Shown here: positions 53,486 to 62,126 of the stretch, one piece after another
How positions within the stretch are numbered: position 1 is the first letter of the stretch
How the letters are laid out: every line of letters starts with the position of its first letter
Assembly: GCA_903825395.1 (NCBI GenBank)
Contig: CAIKAF010000019.1
Coordinates: 1 to 64,000 of the forward strand
Source of the DNA: an uncultured Flavobacteriales bacterium
GTDB taxonomy: Bacteria; Bacteroidota; Bacteroidia; CAIKAF01
Direction of reading: 5' to 3'
DNA length: 64,000 nucleotides
The notes under the pieces: generated by a model
Databases searched by the model: none
Told to the model about the DNA's origin: nothing
The model's input: only the letters and a program-made list of their open reading frames with translations
Made by a program: the position numbers and the translations under genes

Positions 53486-53519
53486 AAAGGGTAAAGTGCT
53501 TGTCGCTTTACCCTTTTTT
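53486..53519 (+). terminator. Rho-independent terminator
   Basis: Perfect 11-bp stem AAAGGGTAAAG/CTTTACCCTTT (53486-53496 with 53506-53516) and a T tract, 20 bases after the stop codon. Confidence 0.93.
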
Positions 53520-53569
53520 GTTTTCCGAAGCTTTCAACATTTTTAATTGGTTTTTGTTTTGAGAGGCTT

Positions 53570-53713
53570 GCGGCCCGGATGGAGCCGGCACCGCGGGCGT
53601 AAACGGGGCCGCTGGGCCAAGCATGGAAAGGCGACCAGCGGAAGCCATTTCCATGCTCGGCCCAGCCCCCGTTTACAACCAAGGTACAGGTGACAGCCGG
53701 ATTAGCCGCCCCA
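53570..53713 (-). repeat. GC-rich structured interspersed repeat, copy E
   Basis: On the minus strand: GGGGCGGCTAATCCGGCTG, TCACCTGTA, long arms, variant core GGCTTCCGCTGGTCGCC, second arm, then CCGGCTCCATCCGGGCCGC. The plus-strand arms at 53599-53629 and 53648-53676 pair over about 28 bp with few irregularities, the longest in the family. The core matches copy B. Confidence 0.82.
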
Positions 53714-53796
53714 ATGATGTCCAACCTGAACCCAACTGAACTGGCTATTGGTGAATTGGAAAAAGAATGTAAATTTGATAACATTAACCCTAATTT

Positions 53797-55284
53797 ATGC
53801 CCAAACGGGATAAGCTCTTTCAGTTGGTTCGGTCGCTTAGCAAAACAGAAAAAAGATATTTCAGTATCTATGCTCAGTTGCATGCAAAGAGCGAAAACAA
53901 TGATTATCTGAAGTTGTTTCGGGAATTTGAGCGCCAAGAAACCCTAGATGAATCTAGAATTAAACAAAATTTAGAAGGCGAACGGCTTTTGGATCATTAT
54001 GCTGTAACCAAGAGTTATTTGTACGATTTGATTTTGAAGGCCATGCGGTCGTATAGCAAGCATTCCGAAGATAAGCGGGTGCTGGATTACATCCAAGATG
54101 TGGAATTTTTGGCCAGTAAAGGAATTTTTGATCAAGCTCTTCAATTGCTCAATAAAGCCCGCGAAATTGCAGGAGAAAATGGGTTGTTGGCTAGTTTAGA
54201 TTTGCTTTTGCATTGGGAAAAGCGCATTCATATGGCTTCTGGATTCGTTTATTTTGATGAGGAGAAGTTGACAAATTTAGGCAGTGTACAGCTCCAATTG
54301 CAATTGAAGCGTAGAATGCAAAACCGATTGTGGAGGAAGAATGCCATGGCATTTGGAGGACAAATGGGCCGGCTCTATTCCGATGATCCATTGCAAGGGT
54401 TAAATGCGGAGGAAGAAGAAGCACTCAAGCTGTTAAGTGCTCATCCCAGAAATGAATTACCGTCATTTTTCATAGAAGTGGAAAGGTTGATTTCAGAAGG
54501 AAAAGTAGAGGAAGCTTTAAATCAACTGGAACAAATTCAGTTGGCCTGGGAAGCGTCCACTCATGTCTTAGAGTTTCCTTTTCTCTACTTGCGCATATGT
54601 CGGGTTCGATTCCAAATATTATTTGATTTGGGAAGGTTCAAAAAACTAGATACCGAGATTGAGCGTGTTGCAAGCAATGAGTCATTGGTTACCCTTAACG
54701 ATTATATTTCTGCATGGGCTCGTTCAGTTTCTTTGTATTATTCAGGCTATAAGGCCATCCTTCAGCGGGATGAATTTGGCCTTCGGCAATTTGTTCTTTC
54801 ATGGGAAAGGCGGCCAATACTTGATCAACTCTATGTGTTGGGTTATGAAACCAATGCGACCTTCTTTACCGGATATTCCGCTTATTTACGTGGAAAATGG
54901 GAGGATGCCGAACAAGAATTTGCTAAGATTTGCCGAAATCCGGAGGATTGGCCCAATTTACCCACATTATATGGAGCTTGGATTTACCGACTAATTTGTC
55001 ATTTTAAAATGGGAAGTTGGAAGAAAATCATCCGTGTATCGGGTCGATTTAAAGAGCGTTTAGATGGGGATGGCATTGCACATATCCATGATATTAAAAA
55101 TGGTCTGGAAGAATTGTCAGCTTGCCTTTCAGGAGCAGATGTGTTGAAGAGTTTTCCGAGGCTGCTTAAAATTAATTTGGATTTCAATTTCACGAAACAG
55201 GCTTCCTGCAGTTTGTTTAACCTAAGTGTAGAGGATTTAAAGAGTTTGGATTTAGAGGAAATTCGTCTACAGGATTGGAAATAA
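53797..55284 (+). CDS. Helical-repeat protein of unknown function
   Basis: A 495-residue, entirely alpha-helical cytoplasmic protein without signal peptide. It opens RDKLFQLVRSLSKTEKRYFSIYAQLHA, a helix pair I have seen in conserved uncharacterised Bacteroidota proteins, and continues with TPR-like units (GIFDQALQLLNKAREIAG, GKVEEALNQLEQIQLAWE, GKWEDAEQEFAKICRNPEDW). It is probably a scaffold or adaptor. It precedes nadK by 34 bases, with a promoter-like element in between. Confidence 0.75.
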   Translation: MPKRDKLFQLVRSLSKTEKRYFSIYAQLHAKSENNDYLKLFREFERQETLDESRIKQNLEGERLLDHYAVTKSYLYDLILKAMRSYSKHSEDKRVLDYIQDVEFLASKGIFDQALQLLNKAREIAGENGLLASLDLLLHWEKRIHMASGFVYFDEEKLTNLGSVQLQLQLKRRMQNRLWRKNAMAFGGQMGRLYSDDPLQGLNAEEEEALKLLSAHPRNELPSFFIEVERLISEGKVEEALNQLEQIQLAWEASTHVLEFPFLYLRICRVRFQILFDLGRFKKLDTEIERVASNESLVTLNDYISAWARSVSLYYSGYKAILQRDEFGLRQFVLSWERRPILDQLYVLGYETNATFFTGYSAYLRGKWEDAEQEFAKICRNPEDWPNLPTLYGAWIYRLICHFKMGSWKKIIRVSGRFKERLDGDGIAHIHDIKNGLEELSACLSGADVLKSFPRLLKINLDFNFTKQASCSLFNLSVEDLKSLDLEEIRLQDWK

Positions 55285-55306
55285 TGCTAGGCAGGTAGGA
55301 ATTCTC

Positions 55307-55314
55307 TACTTTTG
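55307..55314 (+). promoter_or_regulatory. -7 element of nadK
   Basis: TACTTTTG, an exact TAnnTTTG match, ending 4 bases before the ATG, so the transcript is probably leaderless. No -33 box at the usual spacing. Confidence 0.4.
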
Positions 55315-55318
55315 ATGC

Positions 55319-56191
55319 ATGAAAATTCTATTGTTCGGGAAAAGCTTAGGAGAGGAAGATGTCTCCCTACTACTTGGAATGCGGGATTTTCTTTTTCGAA
55401 AGAATTGCGGAGTTTATGTGTACGAGCCCTACAACCGGCATTTGTTGGAACGGCATAGTCTTGATTTGGGATTGCCAATATTTTCTGACCGAAATGTCCC
55501 CGAAGATTCAGATGTGTTGATTGGTCTGGGCGGTGATGGCACTATTTTGGAAGCCGCCACCGTTTTAAAGGCCACCGGAATACCTATGATGGGAATTAAT
55601 TTGGGGCGGCTTGGATTCTTATCGCCAGTACCCAAACCCTTGGTTGAACAGGCTTTAACCTCCTTGACTGAAGGACATTTTACCATTGAAAAGAGGGGAG
55701 TATTAATGGCGGAGGTGGAAGGCATTGAAGATGGGGCCAAAATGGCCTTGAATGAAGTTACTTTGTTGAAACGGGATAGTTCCTCGATGATTGAATTGAG
55801 GTGTTTGTTGGACGGTCAATATTTCAATACCTATCGCTCTGATGGACTGATTGTTTCAACCCCAACTGGCTCGACTGGTTACTCCTTAAGCTGTGGAGGT
55901 CCCATTGTACATCCATCGGCACCTGTACTGGTTATTACCCCAATTGCACCCCACAATTTGACCCAACGCCCCTTTGTGGTTTCAGATGGGGCCGTGATTG
56001 AGCTGCAATGTACATCTAGGACAGGAGATTATTTGGTGAGTTTCGATAGTCGAAGTTATCCTTTGCCGGATTCTCATTCCATTCGGATACGCAAAGCCGC
56101 CTATTCTGCTTCATTTGTGCACTTAAAATCGATGAACTACCTGCAAACCCTAAGAAATAAATTGCTTTGGGGCTTGGATGCCCGAAACTAA
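55319..56191 (+). CDS. nadK: NAD kinase
   Basis: A 290-residue enzyme that phosphorylates NAD to NADP. It carries GGDGT at 71-75 (catalytic Asp), GINLGRLGFLSP, LNEVTLLKRDSSSMIEL, and STPTGSTGYSLSCGGPIVHP with ITPIAPHNLTQRPFV, all diagnostic. Length is standard. It is the first gene of a conserved run (nadK-porG-uppS-bamA-skp-murI). Confidence 0.97.
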   Translation: MKILLFGKSLGEEDVSLLLGMRDFLFRKNCGVYVYEPYNRHLLERHSLDLGLPIFSDRNVPEDSDVLIGLGGDGTILEAATVLKATGIPMMGINLGRLGFLSPVPKPLVEQALTSLTEGHFTIEKRGVLMAEVEGIEDGAKMALNEVTLLKRDSSSMIELRCLLDGQYFNTYRSDGLIVSTPTGSTGYSLSCGGPIVHPSAPVLVITPIAPHNLTQRPFVVSDGAVIELQCTSRTGDYLVSFDSRSYPLPDSHSIRIRKAAYSASFVHLKSMNYLQTLRNKLLWGLDARN

Positions 56192-56198
56192 AATCGGG

Positions 56199-56230
56199 TT
56201 GGTTTATTCGAGAAAGGTGCCTACCTTTGG
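56199..56230 (+). promoter_or_regulatory. Promoter of the porG-bamA run
   Basis: TTGG at 56199-56202 and TACCTTTG at 56223-56230 (exact), 20 bp apart, ending 23 bases before the ATG at 56254. This is the best-matching promoter pair in the window. Confidence 0.5.
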
Positions 56231-56253
56231 GGAATATATCATTTCCTGAGTCT

Positions 56254-57204
56254 ATGAAACGTTCGGCTATTTTCTCCCTGTTTTTGCTTATGCTTGGCAT
56301 TTTTTCTGTAGGTCAAGCTCAATCTCGTCGCTACGCTACAGAGCAAAATTGGATGGAGAATTTTCGGGTGGTAACGGGGGTTGGAACTATGAATTTTCTA
56401 GGAGATTTAGGAGGAGCCAATGATATTGGACGTTCTTTTTTGGCCGACTGGGATTGGGAGGCAGTACGTCCCGTAATTCAGGTTGGGGCGCGGTATCAGT
56501 GGCACCGCCGTTTTGCAACCCGCGCTTCTTTCAATTTTGGATGGACCGTGGGCAAAGATTCATGGACCGAAGATCCTGCCAGAAATGCCCGTAACTTGTC
56601 CTTTCACTCGTTTAATTTTGAATGGGGATTTTTGCCCGAATTTTACTTCTTACCCGATGTTCCTTTGAAAGGCCGCTACCGCCGCCGTGGAGTAACAGGG
56701 AAAACAGGTCGCCCGGTTTTGGGCTATATCTACAGCGGAATTGTTGGTTTTACCATGAATCCCATGGCCAGAAACCCCTACGATGGTCTAACATATGAAT
56801 TGCAACCCCTAGGTACTGAAGGTCAATTCGTGCTCCCAACGCGCGACCCCTACAGCTTGGTTCAAGTGGCCATTCCAATCGGAGTAGGTTTTTCCTTTAA
56901 AATTACCAATGAAATCAACCTGGATGTGGAAGTGGGCTGGAGAAGAACCTTTACCGATTACATGGATGATGTTTCATCTACCTATGTAGATCCAAATTTG
57001 TTTGACAGCGATGTTGCAAAGCAATTGTCGATTGGAACCCAAGCGTACTACTTAGATCAAACTCCTGAGCCCGGTGTACAAGTTTTTGGCCCTGGAGATC
57101 AACGAGGCAACCCCCAAGACAACGATACCTATTTGTTTTTTGCCTTTAATTTAAGTTGGAAATTAACGGCATTCAAAAACTCAGCCCCCAAATATCCCCG
57201 CTAA
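56254..57204 (+). CDS. PorG-like outer-membrane beta-barrel (DUF6089), first copy
   Basis: A 316-residue protein with signal peptide MKRSAIFSLFLLMLGIFSVGQAQ. The mature part matches the DUF6089/PorG-type barrel: TGVGTMNFLGDLGGAND, RYQWHRRFATRASFNFGW, AIPIGVGFSFKITNEINLDVEVGWRRTFTDYMDDVSSTYVD and a C-terminal FAFNLSWKL strand. PorG is an outer-membrane component of the T9SS. This copy is longer than the next and has a basic loop after GRYRRRGVTGKTGRP. The ATG at 56254 is chosen for its signal peptide and the promoter just upstream. Confidence 0.83.
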   Translation: MKRSAIFSLFLLMLGIFSVGQAQSRRYATEQNWMENFRVVTGVGTMNFLGDLGGANDIGRSFLADWDWEAVRPVIQVGARYQWHRRFATRASFNFGWTVGKDSWTEDPARNARNLSFHSFNFEWGFLPEFYFLPDVPLKGRYRRRGVTGKTGRPVLGYIYSGIVGFTMNPMARNPYDGLTYELQPLGTEGQFVLPTRDPYSLVQVAIPIGVGFSFKITNEINLDVEVGWRRTFTDYMDDVSSTYVDPNLFDSDVAKQLSIGTQAYYLDQTPEPGVQVFGPGDQRGNPQDNDTYLFFAFNLSWKLTAFKNSAPKYPR

Positions 57205-57256
57205 CCTGTAGTAGATATACGAAAATCTCTGCTTCGGCGTTCGCCTATTGCGCATT

Positions 57257-58087
57257 ATGAGGCTGACTTCGACGCTTTTTGTTGCTCTTCTTTTTTATTT
57301 AAGCTCTATAGCCCAAACACATGAATTGGGTTTTGGGTTGGGCGGTTCCTATTATCAAGGCGATTTGAATCCTGAAATTCCCTTTCATCAAACGGAATTG
57401 GGATTCCAGGTGTTTTACAGAAAAAATTTTGGTTACCATTGGTCACTCAGGGCCGGAGGCTTCATGGGTAAGGTTCGTGGAGATGATTCCCTGGGAACCT
57501 ATAATTTTCAAACGAATAGAAATCTGAGGTTTGAATCGCAGGTATATGAAGGGTATGGCCTTTTGGAATTTAATTTCTTGCCCTTCCGTCCTGGCAGAAC
57601 CAATAAAGGTGGCGCTTGGACCCCCTTTGTGTTTGCCGGAATTAGCCTCTTTCATTTTTCTCCTGAAGCGATGTACAATGGAACTCTGGTTGATTTGGCT
57701 TCCCTTAATACGGAAGGCCAAAACCTGCCAGGTTCAGTACTGGAAGATTATGGTCGAATTTCCATGGCGGTTCCCTTCGGAGCAGGCATCAAATTAAAAT
57801 TGTCCAATCGGTTTAGCCTAATGACCGAATGGGGAATGCGAATGACCTTTACAGATTACTTGGATGACGTTGGAGTTTCATACCCCAATCAGGCTCAAAT
57901 GGTCATTATCAATGGGCAACTGGCCTCTGAATTGTCCGATCCTTCCCTGAGTGGATTGGTGGGGGGCAGCTCCCTAACCGGATACCAACGAGGAACATCA
58001 AATAATTTAGACTGGTATTCCTTTTTCAGCGTATCTTTGGTGTTTAAAATTAACGACCCAAAAATCTGTTATATGAATGGTCTTTGA
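57257..58087 (+). CDS. porG: PorG-like outer-membrane beta-barrel (DUF6089), second copy
   Basis: A 276-residue protein from the ATG at 57257; a TTG lies 9 bases earlier. Signal peptide to SSIAQ, then THELGFGLGGSYYQGDLNPEI, FGYHWSLRAGGFMG, FVFAGISLFHFSPEA, VPFGAGIKLKLSNRFSLMTEWGMRMTFTDYLDDVG: the usual PorG order. It sits directly before uppS, the position of porG in related genomes, so this copy is the likelier orthologue. The FTDYxDDVxxxY motif is shared with the upstream copy, which supports a local duplication. Confidence 0.85.
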   Translation: MRLTSTLFVALLFYLSSIAQTHELGFGLGGSYYQGDLNPEIPFHQTELGFQVFYRKNFGYHWSLRAGGFMGKVRGDDSLGTYNFQTNRNLRFESQVYEGYGLLEFNFLPFRPGRTNKGGAWTPFVFAGISLFHFSPEAMYNGTLVDLASLNTEGQNLPGSVLEDYGRISMAVPFGAGIKLKLSNRFSLMTEWGMRMTFTDYLDDVGVSYPNQAQMVIINGQLASELSDPSLSGLVGGSSLTGYQRGTSNNLDWYSFFSVSLVFKINDPKICYMNGL

Positions 58088-58102
58088 CCGCTAGGCTAGT
58101 AT

Positions 58103-58849
58103 ATGGGATTTAAAGAACACATTCAACCGGATAAACTTCCTCAGCATGTGGCCATAATTATGGACGGAAATGGCCGTTGGGCCAAACAGAAGGGTAAGTT
58201 GCGCACCTTTGGACACAAAATTGGAGTGAAGGCCGTTCGGGAAACTGTAGAGGGGGCTGCCGAAATCGGACTAAAGGTGCTTACCCTTTATGCTTTTTCT
58301 ACCGAAAACTGGAATCGCCCTCAACGGGAAATCAATGCCTTGATGAATTTATTGGTCGATACCATTCACCAAGAAACACCTAGGTTAATTGAAAATAGAA
58401 TTCAACTTCGGGCCATGGGAGATTTAAGCCAATTGCCCTCAAATTGCCAACGCCAACTTCAAAAAAGCATTGACGATACTGCCGATCAATCCGGTATGAT
58501 TCTGAATCTGGCCTTGTCGTATTCTGCCCGATGGGAAATTTTACGCGCCGTTAAGGCCCTGGCCGCTCAAGTCCAAGCCGGCACAATCCGCCCCGAAGAC
58601 ATCGATGAGGCTCAGTTTAGTAAACATCTGTGCACAGCAGAATTTCCAGACCCGGAACTGCTTATCCGTACCAGTGGTGAACAACGAATCAGCAATTACT
58701 TGTTATGGCAGATTGCCTATAGCGAATTGTATTTCACTTCTTGCCTTTGGCCAGATTTCACCCGAGAACACCTGTTTGAAGCCCTGGTAGCCTATCAGCA
58801 ACGAGAGCGTCGTTTTGGAAAAATTAGTGAACAAGTAGCCGCATTGTGA
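58103..58849 (+). CDS. uppS: Undecaprenyl diphosphate synthase
   Basis: A 248-residue cis-prenyltransferase that makes the C55 lipid carrier for peptidoglycan and O-antigen. It has HVAIIMDGNGRWAKQKG with catalytic D21, LTLYAFSTENWNRP, and RTSGEQRISNYLLWQIAYSELYF. Complete length. The stop overlaps the bamA start codon (GTGA). Confidence 0.97.
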   Translation: MGFKEHIQPDKLPQHVAIIMDGNGRWAKQKGKLRTFGHKIGVKAVRETVEGAAEIGLKVLTLYAFSTENWNRPQREINALMNLLVDTIHQETPRLIENRIQLRAMGDLSQLPSNCQRQLQKSIDDTADQSGMILNLALSYSARWEILRAVKALAAQVQAGTIRPEDIDEAQFSKHLCTAEFPDPELLIRTSGEQRISNYLLWQIAYSELYFTSCLWPDFTREHLFEALVAYQQRERRFGKISEQVAAL

Positions 58850-61488
58850 AAAGATACTTGCTCTTTTGGTCGCTCCTAGTTCTGCTGTGCAATTCTGCTT
58901 TGGCTCAACGACCTGGATTTGATGTCGATTACCGATACCCAAGAACCTACACCATAGATCGAATTCGAGTTCAATCGCCCGGTCAAAAATTAGACTCTAC
59001 CTATGTAGTACTGCTGAGTGGACTTAGTGTTGGCGATAAAATTCAAATCCCCGGCAGAGAAACCGCTTCCGCCATCCGAAAATTATGGAAAGAAAAAGTG
59101 TTTCGAAACATTCGGATATCTGCGAACGAACTTGAACCCGGCAGAGCTGAATTAATTATTTATGCGGAAGAACAACCCCGTATTCTAAAGCCTATTATTT
59201 ACGGTATTAAAAAGGGGGAGCAAGAAGACATTACCAATTTAATTAAATGGTATAGGGGAGAGGTTTACACCGAAAACTTGAGGAAAATAGCTGAATATCG
59301 GATTCGCGATTTTTTGGCTGAAAAAGGATTCCTGAATCCAAGTCTCGATTTTAGAACCGAAACCGACAGTACCATGCCTCCGGATTTTGTCAATCTTGTA
59401 ATTGATATTAATCGAGGTGAAAAGGTCAAGGTGGGTTCTCTCGACATTAGCGGTAATGTCTTGGTGAATACCTCTAAAATTCGTCGAACCATCAAGGAGG
59501 CCATAGTTGAAAAGTCCAGAGTAGATTTGGCTCGCGATTTCTTTCAGTTTCTGCAAGGTAATCCGCGTCTGGCTGAATTGGATTCAGTCTTGCTTGGCAA
59601 AGGGTTCTACTCGGCTACTCTGGAATATCTGCGAAATGCCAATCGCATTAATATTTTTACCAAGTCCAAGTACAATGAGTTGGAGTGGGATATGGCGATG
59701 CGTAGCATCGTAGGATTGTATCAGGCCAAAGGCTATCGCGATGCAAGAATTGTTCGTGATTCTGTTTTTTATGCTAATGGAGAATTGCATGCTCAAATTC
59801 AAATTTCAGAAGGCATTCAATACCATTTTCGAGACATCCGCTGGCTAGGAAATCAAAAGTATACTTCCGGTCGATTGGATAGCCTCCTTGGAATTAAACG
59901 CGGGGAAGTGTACGACCAAGACCGATTGACCAAGCGCCTGAACATGGATCAAAACGCCTTGGACATTAGTTCGCTGTATCAAAATGACGGATATTTATTT
60001 TTCCGCGTCGAGCCGGTTGAGGTATTGGTAGAGGGCGACAGCATAGATTTGGAAATACGAATCTCTGAAGGCAAACAAGCTCGAATTCGAAAAATCATCC
60101 TTTCCGGAAATACCAAAACCAATGACCGGGTTTTATTGCGGGAAGTGCGCGCCAAACCGGGCGATTTGTTCCGTCGTTCAGACGTCATTCGAACCCAACA
60201 AGCTCTTTCCCAATTGGGAATTATCGACCCCCAGGCCCTCGAAATCATACCCCGGCCTGACCCCGTAAATGGAACGGTTGATTTGGAATTTGTGGTAACA
60301 GAGTCGCCCTCCGACCAAATTGAACTGTCTGGTGGCTGGGGTGCCAATCAGGTGGTTGGCACCTTGGGTCTTTCATTCCGGAATTTCAGCTTGAGAAATA
60401 TGCTGAAACCTTCCACTTGGTCGCCTCTTCCCTCTGGCGATGGCCAACAGTTGTCCATCCGGGCTCAATCCACCGGACCTCAATTCCAAGCCTATAATTT
60501 TAGCTTTAACGAGCCGTATCTAGGTGGTAAAAAACCCATTTCTCTCGGTGTTTCTGTTAACCACAGCTTGTTTTCTTTTGGCTTATCCGATTCATCCTCT
60601 CGGCTTATGAATACATCGGTAGGGTTGAACATCGGACGGCAACTGCGCTGGCCCGACGATTATTTTCAAATTTCTGGCGGTATTTCCTACAACCGATACG
60701 ATGCCCGAGATTACCGCTTAATTGCAGGAACGGCTCAAAATTTTACCGGAGTTTCCAACAACTTCAATATCAATATTGGATTGATTCGAAATTCCACAGA
60801 CGATTTTATTTTTCCAACCTCGGGCTCCTTGTTTATGTTCAACGTTGAATTGACTCCGCCCTTTAGTGCCTTTAATTCCACCGATTATGCCTCTCTTCCG
60901 CTTCAAGAACGCTATCAGTGGTTGGAATACCACAAATGGAAGTTCCAAGGCAAGTGGTTCATTCCTCTAGATAAAAGAGCCAACGATAAGCCTTCTAAGT
61001 TTATTTTGATGCTTAGAACGGAATTCGGCTTCTTAGGGCAATATTCCCAGCGTGTCGGACCAACCCCATTTGAACGCTTTTTTCTGGGGGGAGACGGCCT
61101 TACTGGTTTTAATATTGACGGCAGGGAAATTATTTCACTGCGCGGATATCCCAACCTCTCTTTAACGCCTGGCTTTGATGGCAACTCCGTAAATTCCGTT
61201 GGAGGCACCATATACAATAAGCATACCCTTGAATTGCGATTCCTATTGTCTCCAAACCCTCAAGCGAAAATATGGGTGCATGGATTTTTGGAAGCAGGAA
61301 ATGCCTGGGATGGCTTTGATAATTATACACCATTTCAATTGCAACGGTCCGTCGGACTTGGTATGCGATTCTTTTTACCTATGTTTGGATTGCTTGGTGT
61401 AGATTATGGCTGGGGCATGGATCCCCTGCCGCCCAACAATCAAGCCCCGGGAGGTCAGTTTCACTTTATGATTGGTCAACAATTTTAA
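58846..61488 (+). CDS. bamA: Outer-membrane protein assembly factor BamA
   Basis: An 880-residue Omp85 protein. It starts at a GTG that overlaps the uppS stop by 4 bases and has a signal peptide ending ALAQ. Five POTRA domains span about residues 35-465; each has the strand-helix-helix-strand pattern with G(Y/F) turns. The 16-stranded barrel carries the loop-6 motif LRGY at 765-768 and ends in a C-terminal phenylalanine (IGQQF). BamA inserts beta-barrels into the outer membrane, including PorG, PorQ and the TonB receptor encoded here. The skp gene follows after 34 bases. Confidence 0.96.
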   Translation: MKRYLLFWSLLVLLCNSALAQRPGFDVDYRYPRTYTIDRIRVQSPGQKLDSTYVVLLSGLSVGDKIQIPGRETASAIRKLWKEKVFRNIRISANELEPGRAELIIYAEEQPRILKPIIYGIKKGEQEDITNLIKWYRGEVYTENLRKIAEYRIRDFLAEKGFLNPSLDFRTETDSTMPPDFVNLVIDINRGEKVKVGSLDISGNVLVNTSKIRRTIKEAIVEKSRVDLARDFFQFLQGNPRLAELDSVLLGKGFYSATLEYLRNANRINIFTKSKYNELEWDMAMRSIVGLYQAKGYRDARIVRDSVFYANGELHAQIQISEGIQYHFRDIRWLGNQKYTSGRLDSLLGIKRGEVYDQDRLTKRLNMDQNALDISSLYQNDGYLFFRVEPVEVLVEGDSIDLEIRISEGKQARIRKIILSGNTKTNDRVLLREVRAKPGDLFRRSDVIRTQQALSQLGIIDPQALEIIPRPDPVNGTVDLEFVVTESPSDQIELSGGWGANQVVGTLGLSFRNFSLRNMLKPSTWSPLPSGDGQQLSIRAQSTGPQFQAYNFSFNEPYLGGKKPISLGVSVNHSLFSFGLSDSSSRLMNTSVGLNIGRQLRWPDDYFQISGGISYNRYDARDYRLIAGTAQNFTGVSNNFNINIGLIRNSTDDFIFPTSGSLFMFNVELTPPFSAFNSTDYASLPLQERYQWLEYHKWKFQGKWFIPLDKRANDKPSKFILMLRTEFGFLGQYSQRVGPTPFERFFLGGDGLTGFNIDGREIISLRGYPNLSLTPGFDGNSVNSVGGTIYNKHTLELRFLLSPNPQAKIWVHGFLEAGNAWDGFDNYTPFQLQRSVGLGMRFFLPMFGLLGVDYGWGMDPLPPNNQAPGGQFHFMIGQQF

Positions 61489-61522
61489 TCTGAATTCTAC
61501 GCATAGATTAAACTCGTTTATT

Positions 61523-62125
61523 ATGAAAAACGCACTTATTTTTCTAGGCTTATCTTTCTTACTGTCAATCCCCCTTCAAGCCCAACGCATGGCCTATGTG
61601 GATAGCGACTACATTCTGAGCAATGTGCCTGAATTCAAGGCTGCCCAAAAGCAACTTGAAGACATTTCCACCGAATGGCAAAAGGAAATTGAAACCAAAT
61701 TGGCCGAAATCGATGCCATGTACCGCAACTATCAGGTAGAAAAAATTCTGTTGAGTGAAGAAATGCGCATCAAAAAAGAAGATGAAATTCTAGCCAAAGA
61801 AAAATCCGCAAAGGAACTTCAAAAAAAACGATTCGCCCCAGGAGGCGATTTCTTCAAAAAACAAGAAGAATTGATACGGCCGATTCAAGACAAAGTGTTT
61901 AATGCCATTTCAAGCCTGGCGGAAGAAAAAAATTACAGCATGGTGCTCGATAAGGCTGGATCCACAACAGTGATGTATGGAAATAAGCGGTTTGACATCA
62001 GCAACGATGTAATTAAGGAAATGGGCTTGGTCCCTGGAGCCAGCGACGATGAGGATTCCGATGTTGAGGATGATCCTGAGGATGAAGGCTCAAAAGATCA
62101 ACCCATAAAAATCGATAAACGTTAA
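61523..62125 (+). CDS. skp: Periplasmic chaperone OmpH/Skp
   Basis: A 200-residue protein with signal peptide MKNALIFLGLSFLLSIPLQAQ. MAYVDSDYILSNVPEF begins the small beta body; a long charged coiled coil (about residues 35-115) forms the tentacle, and SLAEEKNYSMVLDKAG returns to the body. The last 30 residues are strongly acidic (DDEDSDVEDDPEDEG), an extension beyond the usual Skp fold. Skp carries unfolded outer-membrane proteins to BamA, encoded upstream. The ATG at 61523 starts the signal peptide; the frame is open from 61472. Confidence 0.93.
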   Translation: MKNALIFLGLSFLLSIPLQAQRMAYVDSDYILSNVPEFKAAQKQLEDISTEWQKEIETKLAEIDAMYRNYQVEKILLSEEMRIKKEDEILAKEKSAKELQKKRFAPGGDFFKKQEELIRPIQDKVFNAISSLAEEKNYSMVLDKAGSTTVMYGNKRFDISNDVIKEMGLVPGASDDEDSDVEDDPEDEGSKDQPIKIDKR

Positions 62126-62126
62126 C

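Larger units (their letters stand above)
53467..53796. other. Intergenic region with terminator and structured repeat
   Basis: This 330-bp gap holds the terminator of the GEVED cargo gene, then one GC-rich structured repeat in minus orientation, then about 80 bases of ordinary sequence before the next start codon. I see no gene. Confidence 0.8.
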
